Of a stretch of DNA of 19,694 nucleotides, positions 1-6,983 are shown one piece after another. The stretch comes from an uncultured Opitutales bacterium (GTDB taxonomy: Bacteria; Verrucomicrobiota; Verrucomicrobiia; Opitutales; Intestinicryptomonadaceae), in contig URAJ01000038.1 in assembly GCA_900545715.1 (NCBI GenBank), forward strand, positions 1 through 19,694. Reading direction: 5' to 3'. The notes under the pieces are model-generated. The model was not told the DNA's origin. It was given only the letters and a program-made list of their open reading frames with translations, and ran no database searches. The position numbers were made by a program, and so were the translations under genes. How positions within the stretch are numbered: position 1 is the first letter of the stretch; each line of letters starts with the position of its first letter.

Positions 1-80
1 TTAACACATCGGGCATTGTAGAACATTTTTCGTTCTCTTTGCCCTCTTTTTTTTCTCCCATTCCACAATCTTTGACGTAG

Positions 81-164
81 AGCGATTTTGTAGGCGGTGG
101 CACTCCAACTACCGGACACCCATCAGGAGCTTGGTCGCACTTCGTTGACGGAACTCTCGTTCCC
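81..164 (+). other. Probable coding sequence in frame with the PEP-CTERM gene, but with no start codon
   Basis: The 28 codons between the TAG at 78-80 and the GTG at 165 read SDFVGGGTPTTGHPSGAWSH followed by FVDGTLVPV. This runs smoothly into the downstream motif QGEDNLVFN. In verrucomicrobial beta-solenoid proteins a W-containing stretch followed by a GDNLVF-like motif is common just after the signal peptide. No ATG, GTG or TTG lies in this piece, so it is either the remainder of a gene split by a nonsense or frameshift change, or a sequence error near the window edge. Confidence 0.55.
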
Positions 165-1529
165 GTGAATGCTCAGCCCCTGCAGGGGGAAGACAACCTC
201 GTGTTTAACAGCGACTATATTAAATCAAATATTTTATATGTCACTACAACAAATAATTACGGCAAGGATTTGATTATTTCAAATCTTAAAAACGACTTTG
301 AACTATCGGCCGGAAAAGAGGTAATGGCCCAGGACGTGTACTGGGATCTTTCCGGAAAAATATCCGTGACAGGGGTTGAGGGCGTTTGGGACGCCTCTAA
401 AAACTCTTTTACAGACAATTCAAAAGTTTTAAGTTTTACTTATACGGACGATTCAATCGACGAAACGCTCGGAGGCCCCAGAATACATCTTTCAGTAGAT
501 TCAATAGAAATGATGGCCGACGGAACGACGGCGACTAACATTATGACGCATAAGGCAAAGCTCAATCTTGGGCGCACCTCAAAGGCTCTAAGCTCGATAA
601 CCGTTCAGAACGATGTTAAGCTATACTCCCGAACGGCTCTCGTAATGAATGCTACCAATATAAAGATAAATGGAATCGTGGGTCTTTACGCCGAAGCTTG
701 GACTAATTCTGCAAATTTAAAATTTAACGCCACCTCAGGATCCGTTGTAACTGTGGAACTTGGCGGGCTCGTGGCGGCAAAACACTGCGCCGAAGTCTCA
801 AATGCAATCGATGCCGCGGGAACTTCTACCACACTTATATTTAAAAATGCCGCCGGTACCGATTATACTTACAACGGTAAATTAATGGACGGCGGATATG
901 GCGATGGAAATGGTGTCCACCTCTCCAAGATGAATATTGTAATGGATGGAGAAGGCATACAGCGCCTCTCGCCGCAAGATCCAAATAATTGTTTCTACAC
1001 CGGCACGGTGACGGTAAAGAATGGGACATTGTACCTCTTCAACCAAAAAAGTGCGGGGGATACTTATTTGGAGGGCGGCAGGCTAGGCATTCTTAATACC
1101 GGGCATGGCTTTTTAACAACGGGTTTCCACTGGTCCGGCGGCGTTCTCGAGCTCGACGTAAAGAGTGCTTCGCGCGACAACTTGCAAATCGGCGGAATCC
1201 TCGAAAAAGTCGGCGACGGGAAACTCGTATTTGACTTGAACCTGACTTCCGCAGATTATGATGCCATCGAGCTCGGTTCGTCCGTAAAATATGACTTGCT
1301 CTCAGCGGAATCAATTTCCAACTTCGGGGAATCGCTTAACGACGACTTCGAGATTTTGGGAATGGATTACTCCCAGTTCGCAGCCGATTTCTTTTACGAC
1401 GAAACTTCCAATATCTTATCGACAGTCATAACCCATGTCCCCGAGCCGGAGGCGGCAGCCGCCCTCTTAGGAGGCTTAGCGCTGGCGTTTATTGCATTAA
1501 AAAGGCGCGGCATTCGCAGAAGCCGATAA
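165..1529 (+). CDS. PEP-CTERM beta-solenoid (autotransporter-like) surface protein, 5' end broken or incomplete
   Basis: The C-terminus (residues about 424-454) is a textbook PEP-CTERM signal: the tripeptide Pro-Glu-Pro at 426-428 in VPEPEA, one Ala/Leu/Gly-rich membrane helix, then a basic LKRRGIRRSR end. Such tails are recognised by an exosortase and direct the protein to the cell surface. The body has short repeated strands rich in Gly, Asn, Thr and Val, for example VTVKNGTLYLFN and GGRLGILNTG, typical of autotransporter-associated beta-helix repeats; no catalytic motif is visible. The only available start is a GTG at 165 without a ribosome binding site, and the reading frame stays protein-like upstream to a TAG at 78-80, so the true N-terminus with its signal peptide is missing from this frame. 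The gene is followed by a strong terminator and is probably monocistronic. Its specific function is unknown. Confidence 0.75.
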   Translation: MNAQPLQGEDNLVFNSDYIKSNILYVTTTNNYGKDLIISNLKNDFELSAGKEVMAQDVYWDLSGKISVTGVEGVWDASKNSFTDNSKVLSFTYTDDSIDETLGGPRIHLSVDSIEMMADGTTATNIMTHKAKLNLGRTSKALSSITVQNDVKLYSRTALVMNATNIKINGIVGLYAEAWTNSANLKFNATSGSVVTVELGGLVAAKHCAEVSNAIDAAGTSTTLIFKNAAGTDYTYNGKLMDGGYGDGNGVHLSKMNIVMDGEGIQRLSPQDPNNCFYTGTVTVKNGTLYLFNQKSAGDTYLEGGRLGILNTGHGFLTTGFHWSGGVLELDVKSASRDNLQIGGILEKVGDGKLVFDLNLTSADYDAIELGSSVKYDLLSAESISNFGESLNDDFEILGMDYSQFAADFFYDETSNILSTVITHVPEPEAAAALLGGLALAFIALKRRGIRRSR

Positions 1530-1559
1530 ATTGCGTTTGCGGCAATGTTTCTTTAAAGA

Positions 1560-1588
1560 AAAAAAGCGGATTTTTTATCCGCTTTTTT
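1560..1588. terminator. Strong bidirectional intrinsic terminator
   Basis: A 12-bp perfect stem AAAAAAGCGGAT (1560-1571) pairs with ATCCGCTTTTTT (1577-1588) around a five-T loop. It begins 31 bases after the PEP-CTERM stop codon. Its symmetric A-run and T-run allow it to work on both strands, which fits its position between convergent genes. Confidence 0.9.
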
Positions 1589-1678
1589 ATTCCCGCCTTA
1601 GGCAAGTTCCTATCCAGATTTAATCGCCGATTATGGTTTGCGTTCGGGCTAGCCTACGCTCCCAAAAATTGCGCATTC

Positions 1679-1703
1679 CCGCGTTTTTACCGCGGTATTT
1701 TTT
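1679..1703 (+). terminator. Possible second, weaker terminator hairpin
   Basis: CCGCG at 1679-1683 pairs with CGCGG at 1691-1695 around a seven-base loop, followed on the plus strand by TATTTTTTAT. The short stem makes it weak. It may be a backup for the terminator at 1560-1588. Confidence 0.35.
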
Positions 1704-1767
1704 ATGCGCTATGTAGATTGTCGGCTTTTAGAAACTCGTTGCCAAAGACGGCGTTTTGCGTCGGACG

Positions 1768-2727
1768 CTATGCAACTTCCACCAATGCCGATAAAATCGT
1801 ATCTTTTGTTTTTGCGTAGCCTTCCGCAAGGGTCTTTTCCGGGGGCTGCTTCCAGTAGTTCTTATTAAACAGCTCCAAAGACAGGCACCCTCTAAAACCT
1901 TGCGAGTACATCTTGGGCAATACGGCTTTAAACGGGCATATGCCGTCGCCCGGAAACACTCTGTCGGCGTCCACAAGCTTTTCGCGCGCGGGGGAGGACG
2001 GATAGTCGTTTATATGAAATACGTCCAACCCGCCGAGGTTCACAAGGTTTAGCGAGGCGAAAGAATTGCCCCCGCGATATAAATGGTAGAAGTCAAGCAG
2101 AAGCCCGGCATTAGCGTCGTTTGTGAGAGCCGCAATTTTTAGCGCGTCGCCCAGCCTGTGCAGGGCGCGGTGGCCCCATAGTTCGAGGAGCGGCTTTACT
2201 CCATAGGGCCTTGCAAGCTCTATAACTTTTGCGTACCTTTCGGCGTATTCGTCGAATTTGAGCGGATCGAGCTTCTCGATGCCGTACATCGTGCATGCTA
2301 TGTTCTTGCTCCCGATTTCCGCCGCCCAGCCTATCTCGCGCTTCATTTGTTCGATATTTTTTGCGCGCTCGGCGGGGTCGTCCAGCATGCATTTTGCGAA
2401 TCCTATCAGATTGTCAGGTTTTAAGTCTGCGTCTTCAAGGCGCTTTTTTACTTCGGTTATCTTATTGCCGCGCGAAATGAAATCCTCAATATGGCGCGTC
2501 CACGGTTCAATGCCGTCGTAGCCAGCTTTCGATATCAGGTTTATCTGCTCTTCAAGCTTTAAATTGTATCCGTTTAGCGTGCCGCAATTCATTCCTATTG
2601 GCAACGGTAGCCCGCTCTTATAACGCTTCTGCGCGGGCGGTTTCGCCGCCGCACTCCTTGCCGCGACAGTCGAAACGGCTGTCGCCGCTGCTAACTTTAT
2701 TGCGTTTCTTCGTGATATTTTTTTCAT
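1768..2727 (-). CDS. Tat-exported sugar isomerase/epimerase (xylose isomerase-like TIM barrel)
   Basis: This 319-residue protein starts with a twin-arginine leader: SRRNAIK at 5-11, an Ala/Val-rich stretch to about 28, then mature sequence. The rest matches the AP endonuclease family 2 / xylose isomerase-like TIM barrel, with GYDGIEPW at 69-76. Metal-binding candidates are E182 (LLELWG), D212 (LLLDFYH), H238 (VFHIND) and E285 (LSLELF), the Glu/Asp/His/Glu set typical of the family. Members interconvert keto and aldo sugars, epimerise sugars, or isomerise hydroxypyruvate; the sequence does not decide the substrate. The start codon lies one base after the stop of the upstream oxidoreductase, so the two are translationally coupled and probably work in one pathway, plausibly in the periplasm. 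Confidence 0.88.
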   Translation of the reverse strand: MKKISRRNAIKLAAATAVSTVAARSAAAKPPAQKRYKSGLPLPIGMNCGTLNGYNLKLEEQINLISKAGYDGIEPWTRHIEDFISRGNKITEVKKRLEDADLKPDNLIGFAKCMLDDPAERAKNIEQMKREIGWAAEIGSKNIACTMYGIEKLDPLKFDEYAERYAKVIELARPYGVKPLLELWGHRALHRLGDALKIAALTNDANAGLLLDFYHLYRGGNSFASLNLVNLGGLDVFHINDYPSSPAREKLVDADRVFPGDGICPFKAVLPKMYSQGFRGCLSLELFNKNYWKQPPEKTLAEGYAKTKDTILSALVEVA

Positions 2728-2728
2728 C

Positions 2729-4018
2729 TTATAAAATCGGAAATTTCCATGGAGAACGGTACTTGGGCTTCAAGTAGGAGTTGATTTCAGAGTTTGAGAA
2801 ACTTTTGGCAGTGTCGTCATACTTTATTGTCTCGCCGGAACGCGCCGCTATGTTGCCCAGATGCGCAAGCTTGGCGCAAAGGGAACCGTTTTCAATTGTG
2901 CATGCGGTCTTGTATCTTCTTGAACGCACTGCGTCGAGAAAATCTACCAAGTGGTCTATATGCTCCGAATTTTCGGGCTTCCCTGATTCCGCCTTTACGG
3001 GATTGCCCTTTATGCTGTCATTCGGAATTAATTTCCAGCCTTCGCGGTTAGCCGCAAGTATCCCGTTTTCTCCATTGAAGGCGATTCCGTACGACATGTC
3101 AAAATACCCAATCGGGGTTGCCGTATTGCCCCAAGTTATGCAGCAGTCGCCGTAGTCAAATGCTACGCTCAAAGTGTCGAATGTTTGGGAAGGCGTCTCC
3201 GGGTGGGCGTATTTGCCGCCTACTCCGCCAACTTTTTTAGGAGTAGTCGTTTTGCCGAGTCCCTGCAAAACCATATCGAGAAGATGGACTCCCCAGTCGG
3301 TCATAAGCCCGCCGCCGTAATTCCAGTACAGCCTCCACAATCCGTGCACTTTCGACGCATTGTACGGAACTTCCGGCGCAGGCCCAAGCCACATCTGGTA
3401 ATCGAGCGACTTCGGCGGCGGAGTGTCGGCCTTCGCAGCGTATCCCGCACCGTACCTAAAATTTGCCCATACATCCGCCTTGGCAATTTTGCCGAGCTTG
3501 CCGCTTCTTGCTATTTCTATTACGCGCCTCCACATTTTGGAGCTGTTCAGCTGCTGGCCTACCGACACAACCGCCTTGTATTTCTTAGCATAGTTTACGA
3601 TAGCGTCGCATTCTGCTATTGAGTTGGCTATGGGCTTCTCCAAATATACGTCTTTGCCGGCGGAGCATGCGTCGCATGCCTGCAAGCAATGCCAATGGTC
3701 GGGCGTGCCGATTATTACGGCGTCAACGTCTTTCCTTTCGAGGACTTTCCGGTAGTCGGAGTACAAGTCGGGTTTGGCTTTAAATTTCTTTTCGCAATCG
3801 CCGGCGCGCCTCTCGAGTATTTCTTTATCGACATCGGCTATTGCAACAACTCTTGCGCCTCCCGTGTGCATTGCCGACGCCAAGTCGTTCCAACCCATGT
3901 TTCGCGCCCCGATGAGGGCAATCCCCACTTTTTCGTTTGCTCCAACCGGACGAGCCATTCCGGTTGCCATTGCCGTTCCTAATAACCCCACTGATGTGAC
4001 AAATTCTCGTCTTTGCAT
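2729..4018 (-). CDS. Tat-exported Gfo/Idh/MocA family NAD(P)-dependent oxidoreductase
   Basis: This is a 429-residue sugar or inositol dehydrogenase-like protein. A twin-arginine leader (QRREFV at 2-7, hydrophobic to about 21, ending near VGANEK) precedes a Rossmann fold with the nucleotide loop IGARNMG at 36-42. Family signatures follow: GTPDHWH at 104-110, LEKPIA at 126-131, and the GGLMTDWGVHLLDM segment at 236-249, in which D241 and H245 sit at positions linked to catalysis. Proteins of this family oxidise or reduce hydroxyl groups of sugars, often through a 3-keto intermediate, with tightly bound NAD(P). It is the first gene of a two-gene minus-strand unit with the TIM-barrel isomerase. 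The leader suggests export already folded with its cofactor. Substrate unknown. Confidence 0.9.
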   Translation of the reverse strand: MQRREFVTSVGLLGTAMATGMARPVGANEKVGIALIGARNMGWNDLASAMHTGGARVVAIADVDKEILERRAGDCEKKFKAKPDLYSDYRKVLERKDVDAVIIGTPDHWHCLQACDACSAGKDVYLEKPIANSIAECDAIVNYAKKYKAVVSVGQQLNSSKMWRRVIEIARSGKLGKIAKADVWANFRYGAGYAAKADTPPPKSLDYQMWLGPAPEVPYNASKVHGLWRLYWNYGGGLMTDWGVHLLDMVLQGLGKTTTPKKVGGVGGKYAHPETPSQTFDTLSVAFDYGDCCITWGNTATPIGYFDMSYGIAFNGENGILAANREGWKLIPNDSIKGNPVKAESGKPENSEHIDHLVDFLDAVRSRRYKTACTIENGSLCAKLAHLGNIAARSGETIKYDDTAKSFSNSEINSYLKPKYRSPWKFPIL

Positions 4019-4170
4019 AAACCCCGTCTATATTTTTCCAAAAATAATATTACAGCTGAGATTTGCGGTCAACAATTTTCGTGTTTAGAGCTTTCCAAAC
4101 GCTTACTAATATAAATTCGATTACGATAAATTTTATATCGGAATAAATTTTACAACGCAAGTGGATTCGC

Positions 4171-4177
4171 AGAAAGG
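4171..4177 (+). promoter_or_regulatory. Ribosome binding site that sets the glutaredoxin start
   Basis: AGAAAGG lies seven bases upstream of the ATG at 4185. The longer reading from a GTG at 4161 would place this site inside the coding region and adds eight residues that do not belong to the glutaredoxin fold, so 4185 is preferred. Confidence 0.65.
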
Positions 4178-4184
4178 TATAAAT

Positions 4185-4439
4185 ATGCTAAAAGTCTATT
4201 ATTGGGACGTTTGTCCGCATTGCCATCGGGCGATGGAGTTTCTCAAAAAAAACAATGTGCCTTTTGAGGCTCTCGACATTGAAAAACAACCCGAGAAAAT
4301 CGTAAAAAAAGTTGTCGAGGTCAACGGCGGCGACGATTGGGTAGTCCCAACCATGGAGTACAATGGACAATGGAGGCCGGGACAGGTATTCAATGCTAAA
4401 AAACTTGAAGCCGACCTTAAAGCTTGGGGGCTTATGTAA
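4185..4439 (+). CDS. Glutaredoxin-like thiol-disulfide oxidoreductase
   Basis: The protein is 84 residues from the ATG at 4185. It opens with MLKVYYWDVCPHCHRAMEFL: the first beta strand followed by the redox motif C10-P-H-C13. The cis-proline loop is VVPT, with P55, followed by a Gly-containing turn and a terminal helix ending AWGLM. Length and layout fit a small cytoplasmic glutaredoxin or NrdH-like protein; there is no signal peptide. CPHC is less usual than CPYC of classical glutaredoxins and resembles the DsbA-type dithiol, so its partner may not be glutathione. The next gene, 79 bases downstream on the same strand and before any terminator, is a small membrane protein, so the two are likely co-transcribed. 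Confidence 0.85.
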   Translation: MLKVYYWDVCPHCHRAMEFLKKNNVPFEALDIEKQPEKIVKKVVEVNGGDDWVVPTMEYNGQWRPGQVFNAKKLEADLKAWGLM

Positions 4440-4518
4440 ACTCTGCGATTTTGGATTGTAATAATTGAAACAAATGTCGCATATTTTGCGTTGTTAAAAA
4501 TTAAAACCGCATCTATCT

Positions 4519-5007
4519 ATGAGAACCATTAGAATTATAAACGATATTGTAATTTACTTCTGCTTTTGCTTCCTTGCGGGAACGGGGCTTATGATGGAAT
4601 TTTCATTCGTCAAGGGCGCGGGTCCGCAATATGTCCTCTCTATGGGCAAAAAGGCGTGGGAAACCGGCCACTTCTGGGTTGGAGTTGTCGCAATTTTGGC
4701 ATTCATTCTCCACTTCTGCCTGAACTCGCGCTTCTTTAAAAATGTCCTAAAAACGCGCATAGTTTACATTCTATTTGTGATAATCGGCTTTGGCGGCGCA
4801 ATTCTCTTGGCAGTTTGGCCGACCGAAAAGGGCGAAGCCACAGCCCCCGCAGCGCAGACCTCCGCCCAGACTGCCGGACAAGGATACGGCAAGGGCATGG
4901 GCAAAGGTGCCGGGCTTGGCATGGGCAAAGGCGCCGGGCTTGGCATGGGCAAAGGCGCCGGAATTTGCCAAGGGCAGGGCTTCGCGCGCAATTTGGCTCT
5001 CAAATAA
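4519..5007 (+). CDS. Small three-helix membrane protein (DUF4405-like) with a Gly/Met/Lys repeat tail
   Basis: This 162-residue protein has three hydrophobic segments, at about 8-28, 51-69 and 81-100. H51 (TGHFWVG) and H65 (ILHFC) fall in or beside the second helix. The layout resembles DUF4405 / cytochrome b561-like heme membrane domains, but a heme role is inference. After the third helix comes a low-complexity linker (Ala/Thr/Gln, 105-120) and then three eight-residue repeats GMGKGAGL, followed by C150 in AGICQGQGFARN. Positive residues at the N-terminus and in 71-80 place the tail outside the cytoplasm. The tail recalls the Gly/Met/Arg-rich ends of DUF5320-type proteins. The ATG at 4519 has no clear Shine-Dalgarno. 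It probably forms a unit with the glutaredoxin. Function unknown. Confidence 0.75.
   Translation: MRTIRIINDIVIYFCFCFLAGTGLMMEFSFVKGAGPQYVLSMGKKAWETGHFWVGVVAILAFILHFCLNSRFFKNVLKTRIVYILFVIIGFGGAILLAVWPTEKGEATAPAAQTSAQTAGQGYGKGMGKGAGLGMGKGAGLGMGKGAGICQGQGFARNLALK
4894..4965 (+). repeat. Three tandem 24-bp repeats encoding GMGKGAGL
   Basis: Three in-frame copies of a 24-bp unit (GGCATGGGCAAAGGYGCCGG plus four bases) lie head to tail and encode GMGKGAGL, GMGKGAGL and GMGKGAGI. The first two differ at a single third-codon position and the third differs only in its last bases. Such near-identity at DNA level points to recent slippage or duplication, so copy number may vary between strains. Confidence 0.9.
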
Positions 5008-5051
5008 TATTATTCCTCACCCCCCCAGATTATTATCGGGGGCGCAAAATT

Positions 5052-5111
5052 GGGGAAAACTGAATTTCCCCGCGCTTCGCAGGCTAAAAGCCTGCTTTAT
5101 TCATTTTTTCA
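5052..5111 (+). terminator. Tandem-hairpin terminator after the glutaredoxin/membrane protein unit
   Basis: Two hairpins stand in a row. GGGGAAA (5052-5058) pairs with TTTCCCC (5065-5071). GCAGGC (5079-5084) pairs with GCCTGC (5090-5095) around TAAAA and is followed by a T-rich tract (TTTATTCATTTTTT). The second hairpin has the usual form of a rho-independent terminator on the plus strand. Confidence 0.7.
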
Positions 5112-5608
5112 TTTTAAGAGGGAAAATTATTTCTCCTCTTTTTATTTACCCACTGCATACGATAAAACAAAGTCGCATCTTACAAAAAAGCGGTATTTAT
5201 GCTCTCTCAAAATAGTAATGTCTATCATAGCGCAAAAAATTAGGCTGTGAACTTCTTATTCCCCGCATTACTTCATTTCTTCTTTATATTGTCTGGGTTT
5301 GCATATAAAACTTGGCAATGCAGTCCGCCATTAGAATCTATATTGGGTCGGATATTTTAATACGCTTGCCCAGAGTTAAATTTTTTCCGAAAGCAGTTTC
5401 TATTTTTCGCGCTGTTTCGCCCGCGGCAGAATTTATATTACAGCCAATTTAACGTGCCGCGCGCTAAGGCGTATGTTTTGCCTGCAAAACTTCTGCAAAA
5501 GCCTCGTAGAATTTATGTTTACAGATGCGCGGATATTTGCCCCAAAGAGATTTCGCGCAATAGATTTCTTTCAGGCAATACTTACACGCGTGCGGTTAAA
5601 TAAATTAA

Positions 5609-5662
5609 GCGCGCGTAAGTTGAGCAATTCCCCGTTTGGCGGCTCGATTAACTTCCGCGCGC
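5609..5662 (-). terminator. Long imperfect stem-loop downstream of glcF, possible terminator
   Basis: GCGCGCGTAAGTT (5609-5621) pairs with AACTTCCGCGCGC (5650-5662) with one mismatch in 13. Inside, GAGC (5622-5625) pairs with GCTC (5642-5645), leaving a four-base bulge. It lies 28 bases beyond the glcF stop codon. Read on the minus strand, the stem is followed by TTAATTTATTT, which is T-rich but not a clean run, so terminator is the likely but not certain role. Confidence 0.45.
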
Positions 5663-5689
5663 TTTCCCGTTTTTACCGAAATGGGCTTC

Positions 5690-6982
5690 CTATTTATCCA
5701 GCGAATCGGCGTATAATTCCGCGACGTGCTTTACTTTTATCTCGTCGCCGTTTAGCGCGAGCATATTCGATATTTGCATCATGCACGCAGGGCACCCGCA
5801 TGCGACAGTCTCCGCGCCGCTTGCCACAATATTATCGCGCTTGCGCCCGCCGATTTTCTTTGAAATGTCGTAATGTGTCAGGGTAAAGCTCCCGCCGCAG
5901 CCGCAGCATGTGTCGGGCTCGCGCATCTCGATAAGCTCGCATTCGGGGTTCGCCTTTACAAGCTCCCTCGGCTGTCTGCGCACTCCCAGCGATTTTGCGA
6001 GGTGGCACGAATCGTGGTATGTCACTTTCTCGCGCTTGCCGCCTGCGGAAGCTGCCGGTTTCTCCAACCCAATGACATCGACTAAAAACGCCGATATGTC
6101 CAGAGTCTTTGCGGCTATCTTTTCCGCCGTCGCCTTTTGTTTTCCCTCCGCGTACTTCGGCCAAAACTGCTCTATCGTTTCTGTGCACGACGCGCAAGCA
6201 GTCACAACATAGTCAAATTCAAGTTTGCCCAAAATATCGAGGTTGTACGACGCCATTTTTTTGAAGGAATCGGCGTCGCCGGAGGCGAGGGCGGGTATTC
6301 CGCAGCATGCCAACCCGGACGGCATCGCAACCCCTATCCCGTAATGCTTGAATATTTTTAGGCAAGCCTCGGTCACGTTGGGATAGACTTTGTCGCCCAT
6401 GCAGCCCGTGAAAAACAGCACTTTTAGACCGCTCTTGCCCGCGGGAGTGTCGTAGTCGCCATACTTTTGGCGGATTGTCTTTTCCGGAAGCTCCGGCAGG
6501 CGCCTGTCGCCGATTATCGGCGCCAAAAGCGGCGACGAAAGCGTGCGCGGCGCGTTGTTTTGCCTGCGCATAAACAGTCCCCTGAACGACGCCGACACTT
6601 CCGCGCAGAAGGAAAAAAACCTCGGATTGCAAAGCATCGCCCGGAATATTATCTTCTTTATCGGTGACAGCCCCATGTATTGCGCCGATATTTCGCGCGC
6701 TTTGATGAATATATCAAGTATGCTCACTCCTGACGGGCACGCCGCTTGGCACGAGCCGCACAAGAGGCATCGGTCGAGCTTGCCGCGCACACCTTCCGCG
6801 TCTTTTGCCACTTTGCTTTCTATATCGGAAAGCAGCGAAAGTTTGCCGCGCGCTACGTCCGCTTCCATCAGCGTTTCTTTAAATATTGGGCATACCGATT
6901 GGCATGTCCCGCATTTCATGCACGCCGAGAGCTTGTCGTCAAGCTTGGCGGTCTCCTCGGCAAGTTTTGCGAGATTTGTCAT
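5690..6982 (-). CDS. glcF: Glycolate/lactate dehydrogenase iron-sulfur subunit (GlcF-like)
   Basis: This 430-residue protein carries two ferredoxin-type 4Fe-4S motifs, C21-C24-C27-C31 and C72-C75-C78-C82 (each followed by Pro). Two CCG (DUF3400/PF02754-type) domains follow: C194, C226-C227, C263, C266 in the first; C326, C359-C360, C397, C400 in the second, all intact. It passes electrons from the FAD subunit to a membrane quinone or other acceptor. Length is close to that of GlcF (about 400). Its start lies one base after the stop of glcD, so the two subunits are translationally coupled. No GlcE-like third subunit is present nearby. Related pairs oxidise glycolate, D-lactate or 2-hydroxyglutarate, so the substrate is not certain. 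Confidence 0.9.
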   Translation of the reverse strand: MTNLAKLAEETAKLDDKLSACMKCGTCQSVCPIFKETLMEADVARGKLSLLSDIESKVAKDAEGVRGKLDRCLLCGSCQAACPSGVSILDIFIKAREISAQYMGLSPIKKIIFRAMLCNPRFFSFCAEVSASFRGLFMRRQNNAPRTLSSPLLAPIIGDRRLPELPEKTIRQKYGDYDTPAGKSGLKVLFFTGCMGDKVYPNVTEACLKIFKHYGIGVAMPSGLACCGIPALASGDADSFKKMASYNLDILGKLEFDYVVTACASCTETIEQFWPKYAEGKQKATAEKIAAKTLDISAFLVDVIGLEKPAASAGGKREKVTYHDSCHLAKSLGVRRQPRELVKANPECELIEMREPDTCCGCGGSFTLTHYDISKKIGGRKRDNIVASGAETVACGCPACMMQISNMLALNGDEIKVKHVAELYADSLDK

Positions 6983-6983
6983 A

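Larger units (their letters stand above)
5008..5689. other. 682-bp stretch without a convincing gene
   Basis: Apart from the terminator at 5052-5111 and the long inverted repeat at 5609-5662, I see no supportable gene here. The open frames present (5050-5250, 5473-5886 and smaller) have no ribosome binding site, give unlike-protein compositions, and one runs on into the glcF coding region in the antisense direction. The left part is AT-rich and the right part has alternating GC-rich and AT-rich patches. It may be a decayed region or hold an unrecognised small RNA. Confidence 0.5.

Noticed and set aside
1..115. Lys/Arg-rich short frame on the minus strand ending in a CPMC-like sequence
   Set aside because: It is under 40 codons, starts only at TTG, and its lysines come from a poly-A tract; I cannot separate it from chance.
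4764..5003. Pro/Ala-rich open frames antisense to the Gly/Met/Lys repeat
   Set aside because: They are reverse-strand images of the repetitive tail (Gly codons read as Pro/Ala) without their own start signals.
5050..5250. Short open frame after the repeat-tailed membrane protein
   Set aside because: It contains the tandem terminator hairpins and shows no start signal or recognisable features.
5473..5886. Open frame of 137 codons between the membrane protein and glcF
   Set aside because: It overlaps the 3' end of glcF on the opposite strand by about 200 bases, has no ribosome binding site, and its Arg/Leu-rich sequence resembles no protein.
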